64,000 nt of DNA from Edaphobacter acidisoli. Its GTDB lineage: Bacteria; Acidobacteriota; Terriglobia; Terriglobales; Acidobacteriaceae. The stretch covers positions 1,674,001 through 1,738,000 of the forward strand of contig NZ_BMJB01000001.1 in assembly GCF_014642855.1 (NCBI RefSeq), read 5' to 3'. Below the pieces are notes generated by a model. It was not told where the DNA came from and made no database searches. It was given only the letters and a program-made list of their open reading frames with translations. Both the position numbers and the translations under genes were made by a program. Shown piece by piece: positions 16,674 to 26,580 of the stretch (position 1 is the first letter of the stretch; each line of letters begins with the position of its first letter).

Positions 16674-19529
16674 ATGAAAGTCCCTTCCACTCAGCTTCTT
16701 CTTTCCCTTGGCATACTCTTCCTCGCTTCACTTCCTTGCTTCGCACAATGCCCGTCTTCACCAACGATCAGTCAAATACAAGGCAACAAACTTACCACGG
16801 CTGCGGTTATTTCGCCCTGTGCCGGGCAGACCGTAACAACCTCGGGCATTGTCACCGCCATCACTCCCACCGGCTTCTTTATCCAAACGCCCGATCCGAG
16901 CCCACACCCAACTGAAGGCATCTACATCAACATCGGCGTGGCGGCGACGGCTCCAGTTGTCATCGGCAACAACCTTCAGGTCACAGGCGTCGTCTCCACC
17001 GTTCCCCTGACAACACAAAGCCACATCCCCGGAACGGAAATCACTGTTGATCCCACCTCGGGCATCAACCTCATCAGCGGAAATAATCCGCTACCCGCGC
17101 CCATCGTACTCACATCAGCCAATCTTTCCTCCACTGGCAGCATCTACCAGCTCACGCCTTATGAAGGAATGCGTGTCGCCTTCAGCTCGCTCACGGCCGT
17201 CTCTGGCACCGGTGGCACGCTCGATGAGGCCTCCGAGACCTACACCTCCAACGGCCAGTTCTACGCCGTCCTCACCACATCTGGCTCCACTGTCCGCCCG
17301 TTCCGCGGGCCCGGTATCGACGTACGCGATTCCCCCGTCCCCGGCGCCCCATCCGGAGTCGCTCAATTCGACGACAATCCCCAGCGCATCCTCGTCGACT
17401 CCGGCACACCAGTAGGAGGCACTCCCATCGATCTGGCATCCGGAACGAACCTTAATGGCCCCTCTGGCGTACTCGACTTCACTAGCAGTTATGACAACAC
17501 CTACACACCCGCGCGGCTGCTCCTCGATCCCTCTTGGGGTAGAACGAACGTTGATCCATCCACGGCCTTGACCATCCAACCCGTGACAGCGGCAACATCA
17601 AGCCAGTTCACTGTTGCCTCCTTCAACATCGACCGCTTCTATAACACAAGCTCCTCCGACGACATCTACTATGTTCCGCCAAAAGTTGTCGCCAATAATG
17701 GGACCACCTCTACTGGTGCAACTTTCACCACCACCGCCGTCGACGTCAGCTCTGCAGCCTACACTCGCCGCGTACAGAAGACCGCGCTCGCTATTTGCAA
17801 CATCCTCAAGACACCCGACATCATTGCGCTCGAAGGAATCGAAAACCAAAGCGTCGCCAACGACGTCGCTACGCAAGTCAACACTACCTGCTCCGTATCC
17901 TACGCCGCGTTCGGCACCGACAATATCAACACCTACACGCTCGACAACACCGGCATCTCCGTAGGCTTTCTCATCAAGAATTCCACCGTCGATGAGCTCA
18001 ACTTCTTCCAGGGGGGAGGCTGTGCGGCCTACACCAACCCGCCGACTGGCTGCGAAACCTTCACGCCTACCACAGGCAGCGCCACGCCAATCACGAGCAA
18101 CGACCGGCCATGGCTCATTCTCACTGCTGGCATCAAGCGCCCCAATGCCAAGGACTATCCTATCGTCGTCATCGTCAACGATCTCGCCGATATGACCGGA
18201 GAAAATAGCACAACGAGCACAGCAGTACGGCAAAAGAAAGAGCAGCAAGCCGAAGAGGTGTCCACATACATCCAGACCCTTCAGGCCAATGGCCAGCATG
18301 TCATCTCCGTCGGCAACTTCAATGCCTTCGAGTTCTCCGACGGCTACACCGACACACTCGCCACCTACACGAATAACAACGTCCTGCCATCCAATCAGGT
18401 TGTCGAGCCGGGCAAGTCAGGAATCACCACTCCTCCGCTCACCGACATGACCTTGCAGCTGCCTGACACCCCGCCGGACCCGCGATGGTCCTACGTCGAT
18501 AACGGCAACGCCGAAGCTATCGAACACTTCGTCATCACTTCCGACCTCGTGTCAACTTCGCAATTCAGCTACGTGCATTTCAACGCGGATTTTCCTGCGG
18601 TTGATTTGAACGATGCGACCATAGCCACTCGTGTCTCCAGTCATGATGCGGCCATCGGTTACTTTGCTATTCCCGCGCCCGTACTGGGAGTCTTTCTCTC
18701 ACCCAACACGGCCGCCTTCGGCAATGTCACCGTTGGCACATCGTCATCCGCTCAAGCATTTACCTTGACCAATATCGGCGAAGGCCCGGTAACCATCAAC
18801 AGCATAGCCGCCAGCGGTGACTTCTCCGAGACCAACAACTGCCCAGTCGCTCCAACCACTCTCGCGCTCAACGCAAGCTGCACGATCAACGTTGTCTTCA
18901 AGCCAACAGTTGCTGGTCCGCGCACCGGCACGCTCTCTGCTCTAACGAATGCGGGCACATCCGCAGCAACAGCCTCACTCAGCGGCGTCGGAGCTGGGTT
19001 CACTCTCACCGACTCTCAAGGCAATACCAGCACGACAGTCACCACCGCGGCCGGATCAACCGGAACATCCACGCTGGTCTTCACTCCCTTTGGCAATTTC
19101 AGTGGGACCATCTCAACCACCTGCACCGCGCAAGGCACCGCGCCTACAGGAGTCACCTGCACCGCGCCTCAAAGCTTCGCTCTCTCAGGCACAGCAGCCG
19201 TCAATCAGAGTGTTTCTTTTTCCACTACATCGCGCATCCTCGCAAGTGGTCTCGCACTCGGATCCTCACGCTCACCCTGGTCTGCGGCGCTTGTCCTCGC
19301 ATTGGCTGGCCTGCTGATGCTGCTCGCCGGACGCACTCGCCGCCTGGCCCGCATCAGCGGACTGCTCGTCCTTCTGCTAGCCATCTTCATCCCCGCAATC
19401 GGGTGCTCCGGTGGAGGCGGCCCTCACAACAATCCCAACGGCACCCCCGCCGGAAGCTACACCTACGCGGTTACAGCAACCAGCGGCAGCATCAGCGCAA
19501 CCGAGACCGTAACACTCGTCGTACAGTAA
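16674..19529 (+). CDS. Secreted endonuclease/exonuclease/phosphatase-like protein with Hydin-type domain
   Basis: A 951-residue exported protein. A signal peptide ends near residue 24 (LPCFAQ). An OB-like region (about 30-130) precedes an EEP-type domain (about 300-670) with VASFNIDRF and IIALEGIEN. A choice-of-anchor D/ASPM-SPD-2-Hydin-like domain (about 680-780) starts at FGNVTVG. Two hydrophobic stretches near 860-900 precede GCSGGGG and an Ig-like end. The architecture resembles secreted extracellular nucleases. The late catalytic motifs look degraded: GDFN reads GNFN, and SDH reads SSHD, so activity is doubtful. GAGG in front of the ATG at 16674 supports that start. It is divergent from ftsZ. 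Confidence 0.65.
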   Translation: MKVPSTQLLLSLGILFLASLPCFAQCPSSPTISQIQGNKLTTAAVISPCAGQTVTTSGIVTAITPTGFFIQTPDPSPHPTEGIYINIGVAATAPVVIGNNLQVTGVVSTVPLTTQSHIPGTEITVDPTSGINLISGNNPLPAPIVLTSANLSSTGSIYQLTPYEGMRVAFSSLTAVSGTGGTLDEASETYTSNGQFYAVLTTSGSTVRPFRGPGIDVRDSPVPGAPSGVAQFDDNPQRILVDSGTPVGGTPIDLASGTNLNGPSGVLDFTSSYDNTYTPARLLLDPSWGRTNVDPSTALTIQPVTAATSSQFTVASFNIDRFYNTSSSDDIYYVPPKVVANNGTTSTGATFTTTAVDVSSAAYTRRVQKTALAICNILKTPDIIALEGIENQSVANDVATQVNTTCSVSYAAFGTDNINTYTLDNTGISVGFLIKNSTVDELNFFQGGGCAAYTNPPTGCETFTPTTGSATPITSNDRPWLILTAGIKRPNAKDYPIVVIVNDLADMTGENSTTSTAVRQKKEQQAEEVSTYIQTLQANGQHVISVGNFNAFEFSDGYTDTLATYTNNNVLPSNQVVEPGKSGITTPPLTDMTLQLPDTPPDPRWSYVDNGNAEAIEHFVITSDLVSTSQFSYVHFNADFPAVDLNDATIATRVSSHDAAIGYFAIPAPVLGVFLSPNTAAFGNVTVGTSSSAQAFTLTNIGEGPVTINSIAASGDFSETNNCPVAPTTLALNASCTINVVFKPTVAGPRTGTLSALTNAGTSAATASLSGVGAGFTLTDSQGNTSTTVTTAAGSTGTSTLVFTPFGNFSGTISTTCTAQGTAPTGVTCTAPQSFALSGTAAVNQSVSFSTTSRILASGLALGSSRSPWSAALVLALAGLLMLLAGRTRRLARISGLLVLLLAIFIPAIGCSGGGGPHNNPNGTPAGSYTYAVTATSGSISATETVTLVVQ

Positions 19530-19571
19530 CCAGCTTGTTGTCTTAAGAAAGTGACTTGCATCCGCACGCAC

Positions 19572-20537
19572 TCACTTCGCGCGCGGATGCGTCTCGTCGT
19601 ACACGCGCTGCACCTGCCCCACGGTGAGCTGCGTGTAACGCTGTGTCGTCGAGAGCCGTTCGTGCCCCAGCATCTCCTGAATCGCCCTCAGGTCCGCGCC
19701 TTCCTCCAGCATGTGCGTGCCAAACGCATGGCGCAGCGTATGCGGATGCACATCTGCTGCAAGTCCGCGCGACAGCGCAATCGCCTTCACAATTCGCCCC
19801 ACACTGCGCGTCGTCAACCTGCAATCGCCGCGCATCCGCAGGTTCGTCAGCAGCGGCCCTTCATGCACCAGCGCGCCTTTACCCGCAGCAATCAATTTCG
19901 CTTCCCGCAAAGGCAGGTAGACGCGGAGAGCAGCAGCAGCCTCATCGCCCAGAGGAACCAGCCGCTCCTTGCGCCCTTTGCCGCGCACCAGCACAGCATC
20001 GTCGCGCCACTTCACGCTGCTCATATCCAGCCCCACCAGCTCCGAGTTGCGAATCCCACACCCATACAACAGCTCGAAAATCACACGGTCCCGCTCCGGC
20101 CAAGCCGCCGCCTCCTCCGCATCTTTCTTCGCTGGTTTGTCCAGCGAATCGAGCACCCGGTTCACCTCTTCCACACTCGGCACCCTCGGCAGATGCTTCG
20201 GCAACTTCGGCGTACTCACCAGCAGCGCAGGATTCTGCTCGACCTTGCCTTCCTTCGCCAGCCACTTGAACCAGCTCCGGATCGCCGCCAACGCTCGCGC
20301 CGCACTCGCCTTCGTCAAACCGCGCTCATACAACACGCCGAGATAAGCGCGAATATGCAGATGCTCCACCGCGCAGATCTTCGCCCCATCACCCAGCGTC
20401 TCGCGCAAATGCTCGGCAAAGCTCCGCACCTCCCGCGCATAGGCCCGCACCGTATGCTCCGACGCCCCGCGCTCATTCGCAAGCATCGCCAGAAAGCCTT
20501 CCGCCAATTCGGCAACTTCGTTCTTCGCCGCGCTCAT
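19572..20537 (-). CDS. xerC: Tyrosine recombinase XerC-like
   Basis: A 321-residue site-specific recombinase. It has an N-terminal SAM-like DNA-binding domain ([23 protein letters not shown]). The catalytic domain shows the Arg of [10 protein letters not shown], the Lys-turn [21 protein letters not shown], the second His of [10 protein letters not shown], and the nucleophile Tyr in TTQRYTQL. The family resolves chromosome dimers at dif together with a partner. A second recombinase gene ends 34 bp upstream on the same strand. Which of the two is XerC and which XerD is a guess from general resemblance. Confidence 0.85.
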   Translation of the reverse strand: MSAAKNEVAELAEGFLAMLANERGASEHTVRAYAREVRSFAEHLRETLGDGAKICAVEHLHIRAYLGVLYERGLTKASAARALAAIRSWFKWLAKEGKVEQNPALLVSTPKLPKHLPRVPSVEEVNRVLDSLDKPAKKDAEEAAAWPERDRVIFELLYGCGIRNSELVGLDMSSVKWRDDAVLVRGKGRKERLVPLGDEAAAALRVYLPLREAKLIAAGKGALVHEGPLLTNLRMRGDCRLTTRSVGRIVKAIALSRGLAADVHPHTLRHAFGTHMLEEGADLRAIQEMLGHERLSTTQRYTQLTVGQVQRVYDETHPRAK

Positions 20538-20571
20538 CCACCACCCTCAACCAACTAACAACCAGCAACCA

Positions 20572-21498
20572 TCAACTTGCTTTCCGCTTCCCTCTCGGAT
20601 GATGCATCCGATGCACCTGCTTCAGCCTGCCCAATGCCACATGCGTATACACCTGCGTAGTCGCAATATCGGCATGACCCAGCAAAGTCTGAACGCTGCG
20701 CAGGTCCGCACCATGCTCCACCATATGCGTCGCGCAGCTATGCCGCAGCTTGTGAGGACTGGCATGGCGGTTCGTCGAACGCACCATCTCCCAAACCCAC
20801 TGCCGCGTCAGAGCCTTGCCGCGAACCGACAGGAACAAACTCCGCTGCACACCGCCACGCACCAACCCCGGACGCCCCAACTTCAAATACCGCTCCAGTG
20901 CATCCACAGCACTTCGCCCCAGCGGAACAATCCGCTCCTTATCGCCCTTGCCGCGAACCTGCGCCCGCCCCAGATCAAGATGCAGGTCCTCCACTCGCAG
21001 CGAACAAATCTCCGCCACGCGCAGCCCGCCCGCATACAGCAGCTCCAGAATCGCATGATCGCGCAACGCCAGGCCATCCGCATCCGCAGCACGAGCCGCA
21101 ACACCGGTGCGCTCCAGCATCTCGGCAACCTCGCCCTCGGCAAGTGACTTCGGCAGCACCTTCCAACTTGCCGGAGTTTCTACATTCACCGTCGGATCGC
21201 GATCAATCCGCTTGTCCATCAGCAGCCAGCGATAAAACCCACGTAGACAGCTCAGCTTTCGCGCAATCGACCGCGACTCCACCCCATGCCCGCGCATCCC
21301 TTCCATGAACCCGCTCACATCAGCCTGTTCCGCGGTTATCAGCAACCCGCTGCGCCCTTCCAGATGTTCGGCAAACTGCTCCAGGTCACGTCCGTACGCC
21401 TCGCACGTCGCCGGACGCATGCCCTTCTCGACACGCAGGTACACCACAAACTCCCGCACCATCCGCGCGTTTCCCGTCACCTGGCCCTCGTCCCGCAT
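20572..21498 (-). CDS. xerD: Tyrosine recombinase XerD-like
   Basis: A 308-residue tyrosine recombinase. It carries the N-terminal core-binding domain (REFVVYLRVEKGMRPATCEAYGRDL). The catalytic set is present: AGGLRVAEICSL, KGDKERIVPLG, HKLRHSCATHMVEHG, LGHADIATTQ and the Tyr of TTQVYTHV. I chose the ATG at 21498 because the 30 residues before it, from 21588, are unconserved. It starts about 150 bp from the divergent ffh gene. With the following xerC-like gene it forms a tandem pair, probably one transcription unit. Confidence 0.85.
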   Translation of the reverse strand: MRDEGQVTGNARMVREFVVYLRVEKGMRPATCEAYGRDLEQFAEHLEGRSGLLITAEQADVSGFMEGMRGHGVESRSIARKLSCLRGFYRWLLMDKRIDRDPTVNVETPASWKVLPKSLAEGEVAEMLERTGVAARAADADGLALRDHAILELLYAGGLRVAEICSLRVEDLHLDLGRAQVRGKGDKERIVPLGRSAVDALERYLKLGRPGLVRGGVQRSLFLSVRGKALTRQWVWEMVRSTNRHASPHKLRHSCATHMVEHGADLRSVQTLLGHADIATTQVYTHVALGRLKQVHRMHHPRGKRKAS

Positions 21499-21646
21499 AG
21501 CCCCAATTATCCGCGCCCGCGCCGACCAAATTGGAGCCCATCCCATCCGCAGTACCCACCTCGCCAGCACCAATCTAGCCACTTCCAATCCACAAACTCA
21601 GTCCAACACAGCTTAGTCATTCTGCGCTGATAAACTGAGAGACAGT

Positions 21647-23032
<1,386 letters not shown>

Positions 23033-24724
23033 CTACGATGGAATACCGTTTCGATTTGGGTTATCAAACCACTGCTTCATTTCAGCAATAAACTCCCAGA
23101 CGTCATCTGTACCAGGCTTCACGTACCCGGTAGCCTCTGGATCTTCACCCATCCTTTCGAAAATTTCTACTAGCCAATTAGTCCCTTTACCCGTCGCTCC
23201 TAGTTGGGAAAGCCATGACTCCAACTCGCCCCGGCGAAGCACAAATAATCCGTATTTGGCTAACATATCAAACAGATTGTTCGCGGCTTCTTTGTCCGAC
23301 GCAGATAACACGTCGATGCCGCCATCTTTCTTCATATTTTTTCCGGTGGCATTAAACTTATCCAGAACAGCTTTCCGGCTCGTTGCCAGTGCCTGACAAT
23401 CAATGTCGGGAATGAAACCGCCCTCTTTTAGAAACGAAGACCATTCCGATCCGCCGTCCTTGATAATGTCTACATCGACAATCGCCGCAGCAGGTATCCC
23501 AAGTTCACGCAGTGGGCGGATTATCGTCTTAACAGTTTGTTTATTTTGCGCGTTAAGAAAAAGGCAGTTTGGAATGCCACGCGAAGGACTAAAACGAAGC
23601 AATCTCTCATTAATTTCCTGATAGAAAGCCCGGTCTGTGTCGGATTCAGTCACAACAACGAATTCATAAGACAAAGCGTTAAGCACGCCTGTTGAGCGAA
23701 GAAGTGGATTCCGCATCAACCTAAAAACGTCCTTGTTATCTAAAACCCGAGCGGTCGCTACACCGGCCCTATAGGTTAAGCGAATGATATTTACAGGCAC
23801 GCCTGATTGAATGCAGCCCATAACGAAATGGGAACTGTGTGTTGAAACAAAGAGGTTTTTGTTTGCCTTTGCAGTGAGACGTGACATCTCGTTACCGAGT
23901 TGAAACGCAAGAGGAGGGTGCAAGAACGCTTCAGGCTCATCGACAACTAAAACGAGTGGGTCTCCTGCAACAATCTCAGTGATTATTCCGGTAAATGCCT
24001 TTACGCCGTCACTAGTTATTTCAATGGGTGTAGCTTCTCTGTAATATTTCAGAGCTCCCTCATTCAGCCCCTGTTCTTCAACCTCGGATGTGGGTTCGCG
24101 TTCTGAAAAAACAAGCCTCAGATGTCCCCCATTAGATGGGTCTATAACCAAGTGCTGCGCAAACGCCTCATACAGTACGCGCCGTACCTCGCTGCGCTTG
24201 GCTGTATCTCTAAAAAGAACTTGGAAGCTAGAAGTTGGATGACCACTCCTCAGATCGCCCATTGCCTGCTGATTGACCAAGTTGATCCGGTTGGCGCCGC
24301 TCAAGATCAAGGTGGCGTGTTGTAGATACCATTGGCATCTTTGTAGAGAAATCGGACCTGTCAATGCTGCTATCAGTTGCTCCCTAGGAACTTGTACAGG
24401 TTGATAAGGGCGTCTACCGAAAAGGACAAAACCCGCCGGGAGCGTGCGACTATGTTCATTTTCAATTTTGTATTTCTCAATAAGTTCTTCTGCCTCGCCC
24501 CGTGAGAAAGGGGTTATACCGAGTGATTGGATGATCTTATTGTTCGGCGCGCTTTGGTGATTGCCAACACAATAGTTCTGAATTTCGCTTAAGACTACGC
24601 TCTTGCCAGAATTATTCGGCCCCACAAAAACTGTAATTGGGCTAAGTCTAATGACTTCGGGTGCGGAGGTCGCACTCTTACCGAACTTCAACAGAAGCTC
24701 TCCTACGCTTAACAAGCTGTACAC
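23033..24724 (-). CDS. OLD-like ATPase with C-terminal TOPRIM-type domain
   Basis: A 563-residue protein. The N-terminal half is an SMC-like/AAA ATPase: Walker A GPNNSGKS (about 35-42), Walker B VLVVDEPEAFLHPP and the histidine switch STHSSHF. The C-terminal half has VVTESDTDRAFY and AIVDVD, the pattern of a TOPRIM nuclease core. This is the build of OLD-family nucleases, some of which defend against phages. No UvrD-type helicase partner is present, so it is not a Gabija pair. Base composition is visibly more A+T-rich than in ffh, which suggests acquisition. The GTG start at 24724 is uncertain; a TTG at 24691 after GGAGAG is an alternative. Confidence 0.75.
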   Translation of the reverse strand: MYSLLSVGELLLKFGKSATSAPEVIRLSPITVFVGPNNSGKSVVLSEIQNYCVGNHQSAPNNKIIQSLGITPFSRGEAEELIEKYKIENEHSRTLPAGFVLFGRRPYQPVQVPREQLIAALTGPISLQRCQWYLQHATLILSGANRINLVNQQAMGDLRSGHPTSSFQVLFRDTAKRSEVRRVLYEAFAQHLVIDPSNGGHLRLVFSEREPTSEVEEQGLNEGALKYYREATPIEITSDGVKAFTGIITEIVAGDPLVLVVDEPEAFLHPPLAFQLGNEMSRLTAKANKNLFVSTHSSHFVMGCIQSGVPVNIIRLTYRAGVATARVLDNKDVFRLMRNPLLRSTGVLNALSYEFVVVTESDTDRAFYQEINERLLRFSPSRGIPNCLFLNAQNKQTVKTIIRPLRELGIPAAAIVDVDIIKDGGSEWSSFLKEGGFIPDIDCQALATSRKAVLDKFNATGKNMKKDGGIDVLSASDKEAANNLFDMLAKYGLFVLRRGELESWLSQLGATGKGTNWLVEIFERMGEDPEATGYVKPGTDDVWEFIAEMKQWFDNPNRNGIPS

Positions 24725-24800
24725 CTCGCATGTAGTTGCGATAACTTTGTTATCGAAGAATCCTTACATTCATAAACCATCACATTCACGTTTATACAGC

Positions 24801-24840
24801 CGGGTGCCCCATGTCGCGCCAGCGGGTGGCCCATACACAC
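24801..24840 (+). repeat. Dispersed hairpin repeat R2, copy A
   Basis: CGGGTGCCCCATGTCGCGCC followed by AGCGGGTGGCCCAT. It shares the head GGGTGCCCCAT with a reversed copy at 40145 and resembles the hairpin at 26335. It lies between the divergent OLD-like gene and the DUF4160 gene. The stem here is imperfect. Confidence 0.5.
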
Positions 24841-24891
24841 GGTATCAAAATTCCCTGCACTAACCCAACAAGCTTAGGTTATGATTGAGCC

Positions 24892-25152
24892 GTGGGTTCG
24901 CTTATATTTCCTCCCGTCCGTTTCGTGGTCCATACGAACGACCATCTTCCCCGGCACGTTCATGGGAGTATGAGTGAGACAGAGGTCATCGTTGATCTGC
25001 TGGAAGACGGAAACGTAGCGCTGGCCAACCGAAGGGACGCTATACGGCCCGCGAATGCGAAGCGGTCGGACGTGAAGAAAATCCTACGCTCCGCCGCCGA
25101 GCACTTCGACGACCTGGTAGCCCTATGGGAGAAGACTCATGACAAAGCATAA
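24892..25152 (+). CDS. DUF4160 family protein
   Basis: An 86-residue protein. VRFVVHTNDHLPRHVHG matches the DUF4160 pattern (short strand, then DHxPxHVHV). The C-terminal helix VKKILRSAAEHFDDLVALWEKTHD is also typical. The start is a GTG at 24892. DUF4160 genes are very often followed by a DUF2442 gene, as here, with a 14-base overlap. The pair is suspected to be a toxin-antitoxin or regulatory couple, but I know of no settled function. It is divergent from the OLD-like gene. Confidence 0.75.
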   Translation: MGSLIFPPVRFVVHTNDHLPRHVHGSMSETEVIVDLLEDGNVALANRRDAIRPANAKRSDVKKILRSAAEHFDDLVALWEKTHDKA

Positions 25153-25579
25153 GGTAGTGACGACAGATACCGAGATTGACCGAGCGATTCGCGCGGCGAA
25201 GCAGTTAACTGACGAGCCGCGCGTAGTACAGGTTGAGTACAGACCGGGACACGGCCTCGACCTGCTCATTCTGAAGATGAGCGATGGCAGGAGAGTGCTG
25301 ATTCCCCGCGAAGACCTCGAAGGCCTACAGAATGCCCGCCGCGAAGAGATTGCAGAGATAGAAATCTCTCCGAACGGAACGGCGCTGCACTGGCCCCGTC
25401 TCGATCTCGACTACTACGTCCCGAACCTGCTGCGGCACATCTACGGCAGCAAACGCTGGATGTCGCATGTCGGGCGACGCGGCGGAAAAGCAAAGAGCGC
25501 CGCAAAAGCCGAAGCCGCCCGTGCCAACGGATTGAAGGGCGGCCGCCCGTCCACAAAGCATGTAGGAATGGTGGCCTAG
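25139..25579 (+). CDS. DUF2442 family protein with Lys/Ala-rich tail
   Basis: A 146-residue protein. The middle region, with VQVEYRPGHGLDLLILKMSDG, LIPREDLEGL and LHWPRLDLDYYVPNLL, follows the DUF2442 plan (ligand-like beta domain, then a W-P-LD-D motif). The tail GRRGGKAKSAAKAEAARANG then GGRPS is a basic extension seen on several antitoxin-like proteins and could bind nucleic acid. Its ATG lies inside the end of the DUF4160 gene, so the two are translationally coupled. Function unknown. Confidence 0.75.
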   Translation: MTKHKVVTTDTEIDRAIRAAKQLTDEPRVVQVEYRPGHGLDLLILKMSDGRRVLIPREDLEGLQNARREEIAEIEISPNGTALHWPRLDLDYYVPNLLRHIYGSKRWMSHVGRRGGKAKSAAKAEAARANGLKGGRPSTKHVGMVA

Positions 25580-25604
25580 CGGCACGATTGTGCATTTGCC
25601 AGCC

Positions 25605-25800
25605 AAAATCGCATGTCAAGCCACATTCATCCATAAGCCACACAAATAGAGCAACATCCACGTGGCGGTTTAGTTTTCTCCGCTCGCTATACTTAAATCA
25701 GAGGCAAATCTACTGCTGGCAAATGCTGCACCCACATATCTCGTACTTAAGCCAAATAGAATGAATACTTTGGTACTTAAGTACGGGGAGGGGGTACCCC
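25605..25800 (+). repeat. Dispersed leader element R1, copy 3
   Basis: The parts run in the same order as in copy 1: TGTCAAGCCAC near 25613; TGGCGGTTTAGTTTTC at 25663; GCTATACTTAAATCAG from 25686, with the -10-like TATACT at 25688-25693; and the 3' block ATACTTTGGTACTTAAGTAC then GGGGAGGGGGTACCCC ending at 25800. The stretch from TGGCGGTTTAG to AAATCAG matches the reversed copy at 40020-40060 closely. The next gene start on the same strand is 124 bp further on. Confidence 0.75.
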
Positions 25801-25924
25801 GACATGCCAGGTGCCCATTCCCAATCCTCCTATCAGGATTTAATTCCGTCAGCCATCTCCAGAGCTACAATTGCGCACTCCCCGGGTACACAATTCAAGT
25901 CTCGTGAAAGTGAGAGAACAAATC

Positions 25925-26323
25925 ATGCTCGGAAATCAGATAGGCGAAACGAAAGGAAAAAGGCTTGTACGACGGGTCATCTCCGTCACCCCACCAACCG
26001 CAGAAGTGTCCTTTGAAGACTCCGGCCATCTACTCGGCATCAACGTCACCGGCATGGGGACCTACACCTCCGTCGTCCGCCCCGATGGCTCCATCTTCGG
26101 CAACGGACAAGGCCTCAGTACAACAGCAGACGGCGAGTCCGTCATCTGGACCGGAAGCGGCCTCGGCAAATTCGGCCCCGGCGGCTCCGTCAGCTACCGC
26201 GGCATGCTCTTCTACCAGACAAACTCCGCAAAGTTAGCCGCTCTCAACAACGCCTGCGCAGCCTTCGAGTTCGAGACAGATCCCTCCGGCCAAACTACCG
26301 CCAAGCTCTGGGAATGGAAGTAG
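25925..26323 (+). CDS. Conserved-looking hypothetical protein, Gly-rich beta-type
   Basis: A 132-residue protein with no signal peptide or membrane segment. It is rich in Gly, Ser and Thr, and the alternating pattern suggests beta-strands: VTGMGTYTSVVRPDGSIFG, then GLGKFGPGGSVSYRGMLFYQ. It ends with LNNACAAFEFETDPSG and KLWEWK. The coding pattern is good throughout, with strong third-position G/C preference. The ATG at 25925 lies after a weak GAGAGA. I do not recognise the family. R1 copy 3 lies upstream and an R2-type hairpin directly follows the stop. Confidence 0.6.
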   Translation: MLGNQIGETKGKRLVRRVISVTPPTAEVSFEDSGHLLGINVTGMGTYTSVVRPDGSIFGNGQGLSTTADGESVIWTGSGLGKFGPGGSVSYRGMLFYQTNSAKLAALNNACAAFEFETDPSGQTTAKLWEWK

Positions 26324-26334
26324 GCATAGCAACC

Positions 26335-26378
26335 CGGGTGGCCGTGTGCCCCACATCTCGCCTTTAAGATGTGGGGCA
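26335..26378 (+). repeat. Hairpin repeat R2, copy B
   Basis: TGCCCCACATCT (26347-26358) pairs perfectly with AGATGTGGGGCA (26367-26378) around an eight-base loop, preceded by CCGGGTGGCC. It lies 24 bp after the stop of the hypothetical gene. It could end that transcript, although there is no T-run. The GGGTGcCCCAT head relates it to copies A and C. Confidence 0.55.
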
Positions 26379-26580
26379 TTCGCGAAGCGCGCACCACTTT
26401 GTCACGTACTCGTTCGGCATACGGGCAATCTCGATGCCCCGATGCAACTCAGCCTAACTCTGACGCAAACGGTGCAGCCACCATCCACCTTCGAGTGCTG
26501 ACGTCATTGATGTCCCTGATTACACTCTGAAAACAAATCCGCTTCGTTTGGGTTCCTACGAGCTAGGATTCCGCGAGGGT

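Noticed and set aside
19572-21498. Integrase genes of a prophage or genomic island
   Set aside because: No phage genes, attachment-site duplication or tRNA nearby. Both proteins have Xer size and motifs and sit beside ffh.
24603-24863. Plus-strand frame of 86 codons before the DUF4160 gene
   Set aside because: It overlaps the 5' end of the OLD-like gene and the R2 repeat, and has no motif or ribosome site.
23033-25579. Gabija or Septu defence system
   Set aside because: Gabija needs a UvrD-like helicase partner beside the OLD-like gene and Septu an HNH partner. Neither is present; the neighbours are DUF4160 and DUF2442.
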